A model generated the notes under the pieces. The model was given only the letters and a program-made list of their open reading frames with translations, made no database searches and was not told the DNA's origin. The translations under genes were made by a program, and so were the position numbers. Of a DNA stretch of 64,000 bases, positions 53,086 through 61,716 are shown piece after piece. How positions within the stretch are numbered: the first letter of the stretch is position 1; every line of letters begins with the position of its first letter. Origin of the DNA: CBDDHT01 sp965227905 (GTDB taxonomy: Bacteria > Pseudomonadota > Alphaproteobacteria > Rhizobiales > Methyloligellaceae); NCBI GenBank assembly GCA_965227905.1, contig OZ245780.1:868001-932000 (forward strand), written 5' to 3'.

Positions 53086-53370
53086 TCAGTTCAAGAATTT
53101 TCGCGATAACCGCCGTTGACCGAGGCCAAGACCTTGTGTCAGCGGCGGGCGCATCGGGTCGGGCTGTGCGCGAACACACCGCCTCTTGCTTCTCATCACT
53201 CCCTAATTCCCATAATTTATAAGGACTTAGCTAGGCGACGTTGAACCGACCCAATTATGACCGTATTAACTGCCATGGTACGAACAAATTCTGCGGTGAT
53301 TCGGCAATGACACCGCAATGACCGCGCTGCATAGGCGGCGCGCAGCCCCCAACATACGGCTCGCTCTATC

Positions 53371-55560
53371 ATGCGCTTTCTCTTCAAGATTGTTTTCTCG
53401 CTGATCATCTTTGTGGTTTTCGCTTTCGGCGCGATCACCTGGTTGGTGCCAACGGAAACCGTACGCGACCAGATCGCCGCGGTGATCAAGAAGGAGACCG
53501 GACGCGAATTGACGGTTGGCGGTGAGACATCCTTTTCCTTCTATCCGAATATCGGTGTCAGACTGGGCGATGTGGCGCTGTCCAATCCGCCCGGTATCGA
53601 CGGTGGACCGGTCGTGCGGATGGCGGCGCTGGAACTTGGCCTCAAGCTCACGCCATTGATTACGGGTGATGTGGAAGTCCAACGCTTTATCCTTGAGCGT
53701 CCCGTCTTCGATCTTCGGGTCGACCAGACAGGCCGCAGGAACTGGGAGTTCACGAAACAGAATGCGGTCCCCGCATCGAGCCGGACGGCAGTGCTCAATC
53801 GCCCCCGCCATGTGCAGGCACAGACGGCGGGCGGTACGTCGCTTGTTCGCGATATCCGGCTTGGCGATGTGCGGATAGAAGACGGCATCGTCAACTTTAC
53901 CGACGAGTTGACCGGCGTCCAGGAACAGATCAGCGCCATCAATGTGACTGTCGCCATGGAGCGACTGAGCGAGCCGCTCGACGCGAAAGGCGATTTGATC
54001 TGGCAGGGTGAGAAGATCGATTTCGACGGTAGTATCGGATCGGTACAAACGCTGACGGGGGGCGAGAGCACACCTGTCAAGATGACCGTCAATTCGGGAC
54101 TGGTTGCAGGAACGTTCGATGGCAATGCTCGTATCGGAAATGCGTTGCTGTTGGTTGGAAAGCTGGATGCAAACGCCTCATCGGTTCGCGACTTGGCCTA
54201 TTGGCTCGGCAGCGATTTGCCGTCCGGTGGTTTCGGCGCAGGTAAGATCGCGGGCGACGTCAACGCGACAGACCAAAAGGTTACATTCTCCAACGCCACG
54301 CTCACGCTGGATGGCATGACCGGACAGGGCGATGCCTCCGTCACGCTTACCGGATCGAAACCCTATATTCAGGCTGCGATGGCATTCGACAAGATCGATC
54401 TCAATCCATTCCTGAATGCCAAACCGTCTGCGACCAGGCGTCGTTCCAGCCGTATCCGAAAAACGACGACAACGGTGATCAAGAGCAAGCAGCCGAGCCC
54501 CGAGCAGGGCGATACGCTGACCGATTTCATCGACAAGCTGAACACCGAGGATAAGGGCCGTGCACCAAAGGAGGTTCGCGGTTGGAGCCAGACTGCATTC
54601 GATTTCCGCGGAATGGCAGCGGTCGATGCGGATGTCAATTTGACGGCTCAGCAATTGCTTTATCAGAAGATCAAGGTCGGCAAGAGCGTGGTCACAGCGT
54701 CGCTCAAGCGCGGAGTACTGACTGCCGACCTTAATGATATGCGTCTCTATGAGGGGCGCGGAACAGGACGGCTCAAGCTGAATGGCGCGAGCGCTGCACC
54801 GCAGCTGGCAATCCGGTTAAACCTCTCGAATGTGCAAGCGTTGCCGATTCTCAAGGATGCGATGAAGTTCGACTGGCTGTCGGGCAAGGCCAATCTTGCC
54901 ATCGCGTTGGCAGGGGCGGGACGCTCGGAAAGCGAACTCGTGCGCTCGCTACAAGGCAACGGCAATCTTGCTTTCGCCGACGGAGCCATTGAGGGCATCA
55001 ACATTCCGAAGATGGTGCGCGGATTGAAGCGAGGTCAGTTCGGAGGCTGGAAGCGTCTGGCATCGGAGAAAACGGATTTCTCTTCGCTGACAGGCACATT
55101 CACCATGCAGAACGGCGTTGCGACGAACCGTGACCTGAAAATGATCGGCCCTTTGGTTCGCCTGGGTGGCGCCGGCACCGTATCGCTGCCGGGAGAGCGC
55201 CTGGACTACAATGTCGAGCCACGCATCGTTGCGAGTTTGCAGGGCCAGGGAGCCGATGATGGAAAACGCGGACTTCTCCTGCCGTTTCGTGTGCATGGTC
55301 CCTGGGACCGGCCGAAGGTCACGCCCGATCTCAAGCGCTTGCTGGAGAACCCGGATCAGGCGGTTGAGACGATCAACAAGATTGGCGATGCGGTGAAGAA
55401 GCTGAAGAAGAACAAGAACTTCGGAAATGTCCTGCAGAATTTCCTGGGCCAGCAGGGCGGTCAGCAACAACCGGCAGAGGGCCAGCCTGCGGATGCGCAG
55501 CAAGGGCAGCCTCAACAGGTCTCGCCACAGGACGCATTACGTCAGCTTTTCAATCGATAG
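53371..55560 (+). CDS. asmA: AsmA-family protein
   Basis: A 729-aa protein with one N-terminal membrane segment (FLFKIVFSLIIFVVFAFGAITWLV), then a large periplasmic beta-rich region of the AsmA/YhdP type (GRELTVGGETSFSFYPNIGVRLGDVALSNPPG at the start and LQGNGNLAFADGAIEGINIPKMVRGLKRG near residue 530). AsmA-like proteins are thought to bridge phospholipids between membranes. A Gln-rich stretch (QQGGQQQPAEGQPADAQQGQ) ends it. The gene lies 285 bp after the preceding one, and a large inverted repeat follows it. Confidence 0.9.
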   Translation: MRFLFKIVFSLIIFVVFAFGAITWLVPTETVRDQIAAVIKKETGRELTVGGETSFSFYPNIGVRLGDVALSNPPGIDGGPVVRMAALELGLKLTPLITGDVEVQRFILERPVFDLRVDQTGRRNWEFTKQNAVPASSRTAVLNRPRHVQAQTAGGTSLVRDIRLGDVRIEDGIVNFTDELTGVQEQISAINVTVAMERLSEPLDAKGDLIWQGEKIDFDGSIGSVQTLTGGESTPVKMTVNSGLVAGTFDGNARIGNALLLVGKLDANASSVRDLAYWLGSDLPSGGFGAGKIAGDVNATDQKVTFSNATLTLDGMTGQGDASVTLTGSKPYIQAAMAFDKIDLNPFLNAKPSATRRRSSRIRKTTTTVIKSKQPSPEQGDTLTDFIDKLNTEDKGRAPKEVRGWSQTAFDFRGMAAVDADVNLTAQQLLYQKIKVGKSVVTASLKRGVLTADLNDMRLYEGRGTGRLKLNGASAAPQLAIRLNLSNVQALPILKDAMKFDWLSGKANLAIALAGAGRSESELVRSLQGNGNLAFADGAIEGINIPKMVRGLKRGQFGGWKRLASEKTDFSSLTGTFTMQNGVATNRDLKMIGPLVRLGGAGTVSLPGERLDYNVEPRIVASLQGQGADDGKRGLLLPFRVHGPWDRPKVTPDLKRLLENPDQAVETINKIGDAVKKLKKNKNFGNVLQNFLGQQGGQQQPAEGQPADAQQGQPQQVSPQDALRQLFNR

Positions 55561-55620
55561 TGTAAGCAGTCTCGGAAGAATACCGAGGCTCTATCGCAGA
55601 GAGATCGCGACATACCGAGT

Positions 55621-55705
55621 TACGTCCCGGACTTGATCCGGGACCCAGGGCTGTAAGCCGACGCGGTTCATGTAGCCCTGGGCCCCGGATCAAGTCCGGG
55701 GCGTA
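55621..55705. repeat. Large nearly perfect inverted repeat (REP-like)
   Basis: Two 32-nt arms (55621-55652 and 55674-55705) match at 30 of 32 positions around a 21-nt loop. Each arm contains a smaller dyad, CCCGGACTTGATCCGGG-like, of a kind familiar as a dispersed palindrome in alphaproteobacterial genomes. It lies between asmA and rimO, both on the plus strand, and could end asmA transcription or stabilise its mRNA. Only one copy occurs in this window. Confidence 0.7.
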
Positions 55706-55800
55706 GCTTTGTCAAGGTTTCGGCAAGTCCGACGGAATCTCGATCCAATCAAGAACGATATCCTTCTCCTCCATTGGCCCAAACGTGCTAGAAGCCGCCT

Positions 55801-57126
55801 ATGTCCCAGTCCCCAAATAAAGTCGGTTTCGTCTCCCTCGGGTGCCCGAAGGCGCTGGTCGATTCCGAGCGCATCATTACGCGGTTGCGCGCTGAAGGTT
55901 ACGAGATCGCGCCTCAATACGAGGATGCCGATGTGGTCGTTGTGAACACGTGCGGATTCCTGAATTCGGCACGAGATGAGTCGCTTGCGGCCATCGGGGA
56001 GGCGATGACGGAGAACGGGCGCGTCATTGTCACCGGATGCCTGGGCAACGATGTCGACGCGATCCGCACTGCGCACCCAGGTGTGTTGGCCGTTACCGGA
56101 CCTCAGCAATATGAGGCGGTGGTCTCGGAGATCCACAATGTACTGCCACCCCAACACGACCCATTCGTCGATCTTGTTCCGGCGGAAGGCATTCGCCTGA
56201 CACCGCGTCACTACGCCTATTTGAAGATCTCGGAAGGGTGCAACAATTCCTGTTCTTTTTGCATCATCCCGGATCTTCGCGGTCGGCTTGTCAGTCGGCC
56301 TGCCGCCGACGTCATGCGCGAGGCCGAGCGGTTGGTTGAAGCCGGTGTCAGCGAGCTGCTTGTTATCAGCCAGGATACCAGTGCCTATGGCGTCGATCTG
56401 AAATACGAGACCAGTGAATGGGCGGGCAAGCCGCTCGCAGCCCGTTTCGTGCCGTTGGCGGAAGCCCTTGGCAGTCTCGGCGTCTGGGTCCGCCTGCACT
56501 ATGTCTATCCTTATCCGCACGTTGACGATGTGATGCCTCTCATGGCGGACGGGCGCATTCTGCCCTATCTCGATATTCCGTTTCAGCATGCGAGTCCGAC
56601 TGTCCTCAAAGCCATGCGCCGTCCGGCCGCACAGGAACAGACCCTTGGTCGCATTCAGAGCTGGCGCCAGACCTGTCCCGAGCTTGCGATCCGCTCGACC
56701 TTCATCGTCGGTTTTCCGGGAGAGACGGAGGAGGATTTCTCATTTCTCCTGGATTGGCTGACCGAAGCCCGGATCACCCGCGTTGGCTGTTTCAAATATG
56801 AAGACGTTGATGGTGCCAAGGCCAACGATCTGCCCGGTCTTGTTCCGCAAGAGGTGAAGGACGAACGCTTTGCCCGTTTGATGGAGCATCAGAAGGAGGT
56901 CAGTCGTAGCGTCCTGGCCGAGAGAGTCGGCAAGACCATCGAGGTGCTGGTGGATGAGGTCGACGAGGAGGGCGCTATTGCCCGTTCGGCCTGGGATGCG
57001 CCTGAGATCGACGGTTGCGTCTTTCTCAATGGCGAGACGGAACTGGCGCCGGGCGATATGGCAACCGTGACGATCAAGCATGCCGACGAGTACGACCTCT
57101 GGGGCGAACTGGCACGGCGGCAATAA
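55801..57126 (+). CDS. rimO: Ribosomal protein S12 methylthiotransferase RimO
   Basis: A 441-aa radical SAM enzyme that adds a methylthio group to an Asp of ribosomal protein S12. The N-terminal UPF0004 domain shows GFVSLGCPKALVDSER, NTCGFLNSARDES and VTGCLG with its three Cys; the radical SAM motif is GCNNSCSFCIIPDLRGR. A C-terminal TRAM domain (IEVLVDEVDEEGAIARSAWDAPEIDGCVF) binds the substrate or RNA. The end converges on the TauE/SafE gene of the AOR cluster. Confidence 0.95.
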   Translation: MSQSPNKVGFVSLGCPKALVDSERIITRLRAEGYEIAPQYEDADVVVVNTCGFLNSARDESLAAIGEAMTENGRVIVTGCLGNDVDAIRTAHPGVLAVTGPQQYEAVVSEIHNVLPPQHDPFVDLVPAEGIRLTPRHYAYLKISEGCNNSCSFCIIPDLRGRLVSRPAADVMREAERLVEAGVSELLVISQDTSAYGVDLKYETSEWAGKPLAARFVPLAEALGSLGVWVRLHYVYPYPHVDDVMPLMADGRILPYLDIPFQHASPTVLKAMRRPAAQEQTLGRIQSWRQTCPELAIRSTFIVGFPGETEEDFSFLLDWLTEARITRVGCFKYEDVDGAKANDLPGLVPQEVKDERFARLMEHQKEVSRSVLAERVGKTIEVLVDEVDEEGAIARSAWDAPEIDGCVFLNGETELAPGDMATVTIKHADEYDLWGELARRQ

Positions 57127-57163
57127 GATCACGTAAGCGACAACGACACAGTTGCGATGACGA

Positions 57164-57907
57164 TTAGAGCAGCGATCGTGCCGTGATATAGACGCCGAGC
57201 AGGATGATCGCGCTGAAGAACACTTTGCGGAAAGCTTCTTCTGAAAGGCGCTGTCTGACCTTCTGTCCCATAACCATCCCAATGAGTGCCGGAACGACAC
57301 CGGCGATCGATAGTGTGCCGAGCTCCATGGTGAGAAACTTCTGTTCGCCAAGGGAGAGTGCTAGAGCGGCGGTCGAAACGGTGAACAAGACCCCCATGGC
57401 CTGAATGAGCATGTCGCGCGGCAGGCCAATCGCCTGCATATAGGGGACGCCAGGGAAAACAAATGATCCAGTCATTCCCGTGAGCACGCCATTGACCGTT
57501 CCCACCACCGGAGACAGCCAGAACTCAGAACGGCTCAGATCCGGCATTTTGGGACGCAGAAGTCCGTAAGAAGCATAGAGAACCAGCAGGCAACCAAGCA
57601 GGGCTGACAAGAGTGATGTGTCAGCTGTTGCTAGAACACGAACGCCGATCCAGGTTGCGATGCAGATGGCCAGGAGGAGGCTCCAAAGGCGCCGCAATAT
57701 CGCAAGTAGTTGGCCGCCGACCAAGGCCTGCCAGATGTTCGTGATGAGCGATGGGAACAACAAAAGGGCCATCGCCGGTTTGAGGCCTAGCGTCGCGGTC
57801 AGGATTGCAAGAGAGACAGTCGGTACGCCAAGTCCGATGACGCCCTTGACGAGACCTGCCAGCAGAAACGTCACGCCAACTATGACAAGAGTGTCAGGTG
57901 TCCACAT
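57164..57907 (-). CDS. TauE/SafE-family anion transporter at the end of the AOR operon
   Basis: A 247-aa membrane protein with seven to eight segments and the two TauE/SafE repeats: FLLAGLVKGVIGLGVPTVSLAIL near the N-terminus and VVGTVNGVLTGMTGSFVFPGVPYMQAIG in the middle. Family members export sulfite, sulfoacetate or other small anions. The start is placed at 57907, 10 bp after the preceding gene's stop; a frame to 58036 overlaps that gene. It closes the aor gene series, so its substrate may be an AOR product or an oxyanion; this is inference. Confidence 0.87.
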   Translation of the reverse strand: MWTPDTLVIVGVTFLLAGLVKGVIGLGVPTVSLAILTATLGLKPAMALLLFPSLITNIWQALVGGQLLAILRRLWSLLLAICIATWIGVRVLATADTSLLSALLGCLLVLYASYGLLRPKMPDLSRSEFWLSPVVGTVNGVLTGMTGSFVFPGVPYMQAIGLPRDMLIQAMGVLFTVSTAALALSLGEQKFLTMELGTLSIAGVVPALIGMVMGQKVRQRLSEEAFRKVFFSAIILLGVYITARSLL

Positions 57908-57917
57908 GGGAACTGAT

Positions 57918-58214
57918 CTACCCGCCGCCCCGCTGAAATGCACGGTCGAACTTTTGCAAAAAGGCGTCTGCGTCGGTTTGTGCGAGTCCGTTGAAATCAA
58001 GCGTGATACGCGCACGCGGCAGGGCCAACAAGCCACCCAGCGTCTGAGAGGGCAGATGTTCGAATGTCAATTCGACTTGTCCTGGCGGATGCTGAAGAGT
58101 GACACGCCCGTCTACATTAAGATTTGCGGCCGGGTCGAGCACATGCAGACTGCGTTCGAACTCAGCCGAACCGAGAGACATGATTTTTTCGACCGGCGCC
58201 GGCGTGTCTGCCAC
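57918..58214 (-). CDS. 98-aa protein of unknown function between MoaD-like and TauE/SafE genes
   Basis: It opens with GTG (VADTPAPVEKIM) 2 bp after the MoaD-like stop; a GGAGG ribosome site lies 6 bp upstream and spans the last codons of that gene, strong support for translation. It is a soluble protein of mixed composition with no Cys cluster, signal or membrane segment: LHVLDPAANLNVDGRVTL and VELTFEHLPSQTLGGLL suggest a small alpha/beta or beta-sandwich fold. I do not recognise the family. Its place in the AOR operon suggests assembly, cofactor insertion or a regulatory role, all inferred. Confidence 0.75.
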   Translation of the reverse strand: MADTPAPVEKIMSLGSAEFERSLHVLDPAANLNVDGRVTLQHPPGQVELTFEHLPSQTLGGLLALPRARITLDFNGLAQTDADAFLQKFDRAFQRGGG

Positions 58215-58216
58215 TC

Positions 58217-58468
58217 TCAGCCTCCGGCGACCGGCGGCCAGACGGCGACGGCATCACCTTCCGTCAGAGCCTTTGCATCCGCGGTGGCTGGCGGCGTGAA
58301 GGTCCCGTTGATCAGAATGAGGTGGCAGGCTTCACGTGGCACCTGATGACGACCCAGCAGGTCGCCCACGGTCGTGCCATCGGGTAAGTCTAGATCAATC
58401 TCATTGCGAACCGCGCCCGCTGGCAGATAGGCGCCGAGAGACGCATAGAGTTTCAGGGTAATCTTCAA
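58217..58468 (-). CDS. MoaD/ThiS-like sulfur-carrier protein
   Basis: An 83-aa ubiquitin-like protein ending VAVWPPVAGG; the terminal Gly-Gly is the site that becomes a thiocarboxylate in MoaD-type sulfur carriers. LKLYASLGAYLP begins it. The start is a TTG at 58468, with AGGA upstream; a frame to 58525 overlaps aorC. Dedicated MoaD-like genes accompany AOR operons and probably serve tungstopterin synthesis, passing sulfur to the dithiolene. It lies 22 bp after aorC. Confidence 0.85.
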   Translation of the reverse strand: MKITLKLYASLGAYLPAGAVRNEIDLDLPDGTTVGDLLGRHQVPREACHLILINGTFTPPATADAKALTEGDAVAVWPPVAGG

Positions 58469-58490
58469 AGCGTGTGTTCCTGTCTCTTCG

Positions 58491-59747
58491 TCAGGCAGGC
58501 CCGATGCCTTGTGAGGTCGCCACATAGGCCTCGGCCAGTCGTTCCGGCGATTTAAGCAATCGGTCTTTCCATCTGCCGAGCGGCAGCTTCGTCTGGATCA
58601 GGCCACGGAGGATTCCGATATTCTCGGTCAGGCCGACAGCCTGAGCGCCGACCAGTGTGTCGCCCGAAAATTCCAGTCGCAGATAGCGCGAAGCATCCTC
58701 ATCGACGAGCCGTGCCGTTTGGCCGCCATCGACGCCCATCCAGGCGCCGAAGGAGGAGGATATCAATCCCATCGTATCGAGCACATTCATGTTCAGGCTG
58801 CCCTCATGGGGCGTGACGTTGCCCGTCATATTGAGAGCCGCGAGACGGCCATGCTCGACGGCTGTCGGTTGGATGGCCAGCACGCTGTACTCGCCCGTCG
58901 AGAGATCCAAGGCTTGCACCACGTCGCCCGCGGCATAAATGTCGGCGACGCTTGTCGCCATGTGCTGATCGACCCGGATACCGACATCTATCTCAATGCC
59001 GCTGCCCTCGAGAAAGTCGGTATTTGGCGCCACGCCCGCCGCAACGACGACAAGCTGCGCTTTTAGTTTTTTGCCTTCGGAGGTTTTGACCTTCAAGCCC
59101 GATTTCTTTTTCCTTTTTTTGATCTTCTTGATGCGTGTCTCGGTCAGAACCCGCACACCCTTGGCTTCGCACCAGCGTTGCAACATCGCGCCCGCGATCT
59201 CGTCCATCATGCGGGGCACCATCCGGTCCCCCATTTCGACGACGGTCAGTTCAACGCCTTTGGCGACCAGGGCTTCCAAAATGATTGAGCCGATAAACCC
59301 GGCGCCGATCAGAACGACCGGATCGCCAGGCTTGGCTTTTTCCGCGATGGCGCGTGCGTCTTCCAGCGTCCAGCATGTGTGAACGCCAGGATGATCCAAG
59401 CCCTTGATCGGCGGTCGGATCGGACTGGCACCGGTGGCAATCAGCAGTTTGTCGTAGCCGAGCGTACCGCCATCTTCGAGAGCGACCGTGTGTGTCTGTG
59501 GATCGATGCTCTTCGCGCGCGCCTGTTTGTAACCAATGCGCAACCCGTCATAGTGACCGGCATCATGACGCAGATGTGTGCCTTCCTCGGCGATATCGTC
59601 GGTGAGAAAATAAGGGATCGCCATGCGCGAATAGGGCGGCTCGTTTTCGCCGCCCACAAGCGTGATTTCACACGCCGAATCCGCCTTGCGCAGAGTTTCA
59701 GCGGCAATCACGCCGGCCGGGCCGGCGCCCAGGATGACATAGTGCAT
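58491..59747 (-). CDS. aorC: FAD-dependent NAD(P)H-type oxidoreductase, probable AorC
   Basis: A 418-aa pyridine-nucleotide-disulfide-type flavoprotein. FAD site ILGAGPAGVIAAETLRKA opens it; PYSRMAIPYFL resembles NADH-dependent nitrite reductase or rubredoxin reductase-like proteins, the NAD-binding motif is LIGAGFIGSIILEAL, and IYAAGDVVQALD is the second FAD site. A lysine cluster, RIKKIKKRKKKSGLKVK near residue 205, is unusual. By analogy with Aromatoleum AOR it would couple aldehyde oxidation to NAD reduction. It starts 23 bp after aorB. Confidence 0.85.
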   Translation of the reverse strand: MHYVILGAGPAGVIAAETLRKADSACEITLVGGENEPPYSRMAIPYFLTDDIAEEGTHLRHDAGHYDGLRIGYKQARAKSIDPQTHTVALEDGGTLGYDKLLIATGASPIRPPIKGLDHPGVHTCWTLEDARAIAEKAKPGDPVVLIGAGFIGSIILEALVAKGVELTVVEMGDRMVPRMMDEIAGAMLQRWCEAKGVRVLTETRIKKIKKRKKKSGLKVKTSEGKKLKAQLVVVAAGVAPNTDFLEGSGIEIDVGIRVDQHMATSVADIYAAGDVVQALDLSTGEYSVLAIQPTAVEHGRLAALNMTGNVTPHEGSLNMNVLDTMGLISSSFGAWMGVDGGQTARLVDEDASRYLRLEFSGDTLVGAQAVGLTENIGILRGLIQTKLPLGRWKDRLLKSPERLAEAYVATSQGIGPA

Positions 59748-59770
59748 CTTCTTTCACCCCGGGCGTCGGC

Positions 59771-61618
59771 TCAAACAGCCAGACGCGATAGCGTTTCGTT
59801 GCTGGGAATGCCGTCGTCCGTCCAGCCGCGAAGCTGGTAGTATTCCGGCAGCATCTTGTCGAGGCCTGTGGTCAGGCCTTCGGCCGGTCCGCTCTTGGCA
59901 GCATCTTTCAGCAACCGTGGCGGCAGCGTGTCGTCCTTGCTGGTGAATCCGGCGGCAAGATTGAACTGGCGCTCCAGGTTCCAGATCCGCTCGCCGACTT
60001 CCAGCATCTTGTCGACCGACCAGTCGCCTTCGCATCCGGCGTTCACCTGCGGCGCAATATCCTCAAGCGTCCAGGCGAAAGTCGTGAAGACGCACAGGCC
60101 CGAGGAGTCGACCGCCGCCGTTGCATCCTGGAATGCTTTGACGAGTCCGGCCTTTCCGTCGGTTGTCAGAGGATCTGTCTTCTCGGGAATGCCAAGAATT
60201 TCCGATGACACCGTGTAACTGCGCAGATGGCAGGCGCCGCGATTGGATGTGGCATAGGTCAGGCCCATGCCCTGGATGCCGCGTGGATCGTAGGCTGGGA
60301 ACTCCTGGCCCTTGACCGTCATCGACAGCTCGGGACGGCTGTATTTTTCGCACAGCCGTTTTGAGCCAAGCCCAAGGACCTTGCCGAAGCCTTCGGCCTT
60401 GCCTGTGAGCTCTGCCGCCTTGGTCAGCGCCTCGGCCGAACCGAAGTTGAGCGCCAGGCCCTCCGTATCTTCGTCCGTGATGATTCCATCGCCATAGAGT
60501 TCCATTGCAGCGCCCACCGTTGCGCCGAACGAAATCGGGTCGAGGCCCTGCTCGTTACAGATGAAATTCGCGAAGGTGAGCGCTTCCAGGTCGTTGACGC
60601 CTGTAGCAGCACCAAGCGCCCAAGCCGCTTCATATTCGAGACCGCCGGAGGCGCCTTGATACTGCGGCCGGTTGACGACCGTATAGTGCTTCTCGTCAAT
60701 TTTGGAGATGCGCCCGCACGCAATGGTGCAACCGAAGCAGGCCTGATTGGTCAGAAGGTTCGGTTTGCCGTCCGAGCGACGCGGCTCGGCCATGGCTTCT
60801 GCCGAAATATCGTGCGCGCCTTCGAACTGCACATCGCGCGAGTTGCGTGTCGGCAGGGCACCCGCTTCGTTGATGACATTCATGAGCACTTGCGTGCCGT
60901 AGGTCGGCAGACCTTCACCTGTCACCGCATTGTCTGCGAGAACCTTCTTGCCGGCTTTCGTTGCATCCATGAAGGCCCGGAAGTCGTCGACGGCGACACC
61001 GCCAGTGCCCCGAACGGCGACGGCTTTGAGATTCTTCGAGCCCATGACCGCGCCAACGCCCGAGCGTCCGGCCGCCCGATGGAGGTCGTTTACGATGCAG
61101 GAATAGAGGACGCCGTTTTCTCCGGAAACACCGATCGCCGCAATATGCATCATCGGATCCTGATGCTGCGCCTTGATTGCCGCATCGGTCTCCCAGACCG
61201 ACGTTCCCCAAAGATCGGATGCATCTTTGAGTTCGGCGGTGTCGTCGATCACTGCGAGATAGACCGGCTTCTCGGACCGACCTTCGAAGATGATCATGTC
61301 CCAGCCGGCGAACTTCATTTCGGCGCCGAAATATCCGCCTGAATTGGAGCACGCGATCGCGCCGGTGAGCGCACCCTTTGTTATGACCGAATATCGCCCG
61401 CCTGTTGACGCGCATGTTCCGGTCAAGGGGCCAGTGGCAAAAATCATCTTGTTGTCGGGGCCGAGCGGGTCGACCTTAGGGTCCATCTCTTCCATGAGAT
61501 ATTTCGATGCCAGACCGCGTTGCCCGAGATACTGGTTGGCCCACTCCATATTGAGGGGCTCCGACTCGCATGTTCCTTTGGTGAGGTTCACGCGGAGAAT
61601 TTTTCGTGTCCACGCCAT
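59771..61618 (-). CDS. aorB: Aldehyde ferredoxin oxidoreductase (tungstopterin) subunit, probable AorB
   Basis: A 615-aa AOR-family catalytic subunit, which oxidises aldehydes to acids at a bis-tungstopterin. The N-terminal domain shows GPLTGTCASTGGRYSVITKGALTGAI and GGYFGAEMKFAGWDMIIFEG; the [4Fe-4S] ligands are Cys294, Cys297, Cys301 (QACFGCTIACGR) and probably Cys509. GLEYEAAWALG and the TSNRGACHL region (His464) match the active-site parts of the family. MAWTRKILRVNLTKG at 61618 is a typical N-terminus with a purine-rich ribosome site; a frame to 61924 overlaps aorA. Molybdenum use cannot be excluded. Confidence 0.92.
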   Translation of the reverse strand: MAWTRKILRVNLTKGTCESEPLNMEWANQYLGQRGLASKYLMEEMDPKVDPLGPDNKMIFATGPLTGTCASTGGRYSVITKGALTGAIACSNSGGYFGAEMKFAGWDMIIFEGRSEKPVYLAVIDDTAELKDASDLWGTSVWETDAAIKAQHQDPMMHIAAIGVSGENGVLYSCIVNDLHRAAGRSGVGAVMGSKNLKAVAVRGTGGVAVDDFRAFMDATKAGKKVLADNAVTGEGLPTYGTQVLMNVINEAGALPTRNSRDVQFEGAHDISAEAMAEPRRSDGKPNLLTNQACFGCTIACGRISKIDEKHYTVVNRPQYQGASGGLEYEAAWALGAATGVNDLEALTFANFICNEQGLDPISFGATVGAAMELYGDGIITDEDTEGLALNFGSAEALTKAAELTGKAEGFGKVLGLGSKRLCEKYSRPELSMTVKGQEFPAYDPRGIQGMGLTYATSNRGACHLRSYTVSSEILGIPEKTDPLTTDGKAGLVKAFQDATAAVDSSGLCVFTTFAWTLEDIAPQVNAGCEGDWSVDKMLEVGERIWNLERQFNLAAGFTSKDDTLPPRLLKDAAKSGPAEGLTTGLDKMLPEYYQLRGWTDDGIPSNETLSRLAV

Positions 61619-61649
61619 GATATGTGTCTCTCTCTTGTGCTTCCCTGTC

Positions 61650-61664
61650 GTGCCCTGTGGGCAC
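61650..61664. repeat. Small perfect hairpin between aorA and aorB
   Basis: GTGCCC and GGGCAC around a 3-nt loop in the 98-bp aorA-aorB gap, about 32 bp before aorB. It could shape relative subunit expression (RNA processing or stability). There is no T-tract on either side. Confidence 0.4.
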
Positions 61665-61716
61665 TCCTCGCCTCTTGGGATTCCTGTTGCCGAATCTGAT
61701 TGGCTGCCTCGCGCCG

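Noticed and set aside
55690..56589. 299-codon minus-strand frame opposite rimO
   Set aside because: Antisense to RimO, no motif, and no ribosome site.
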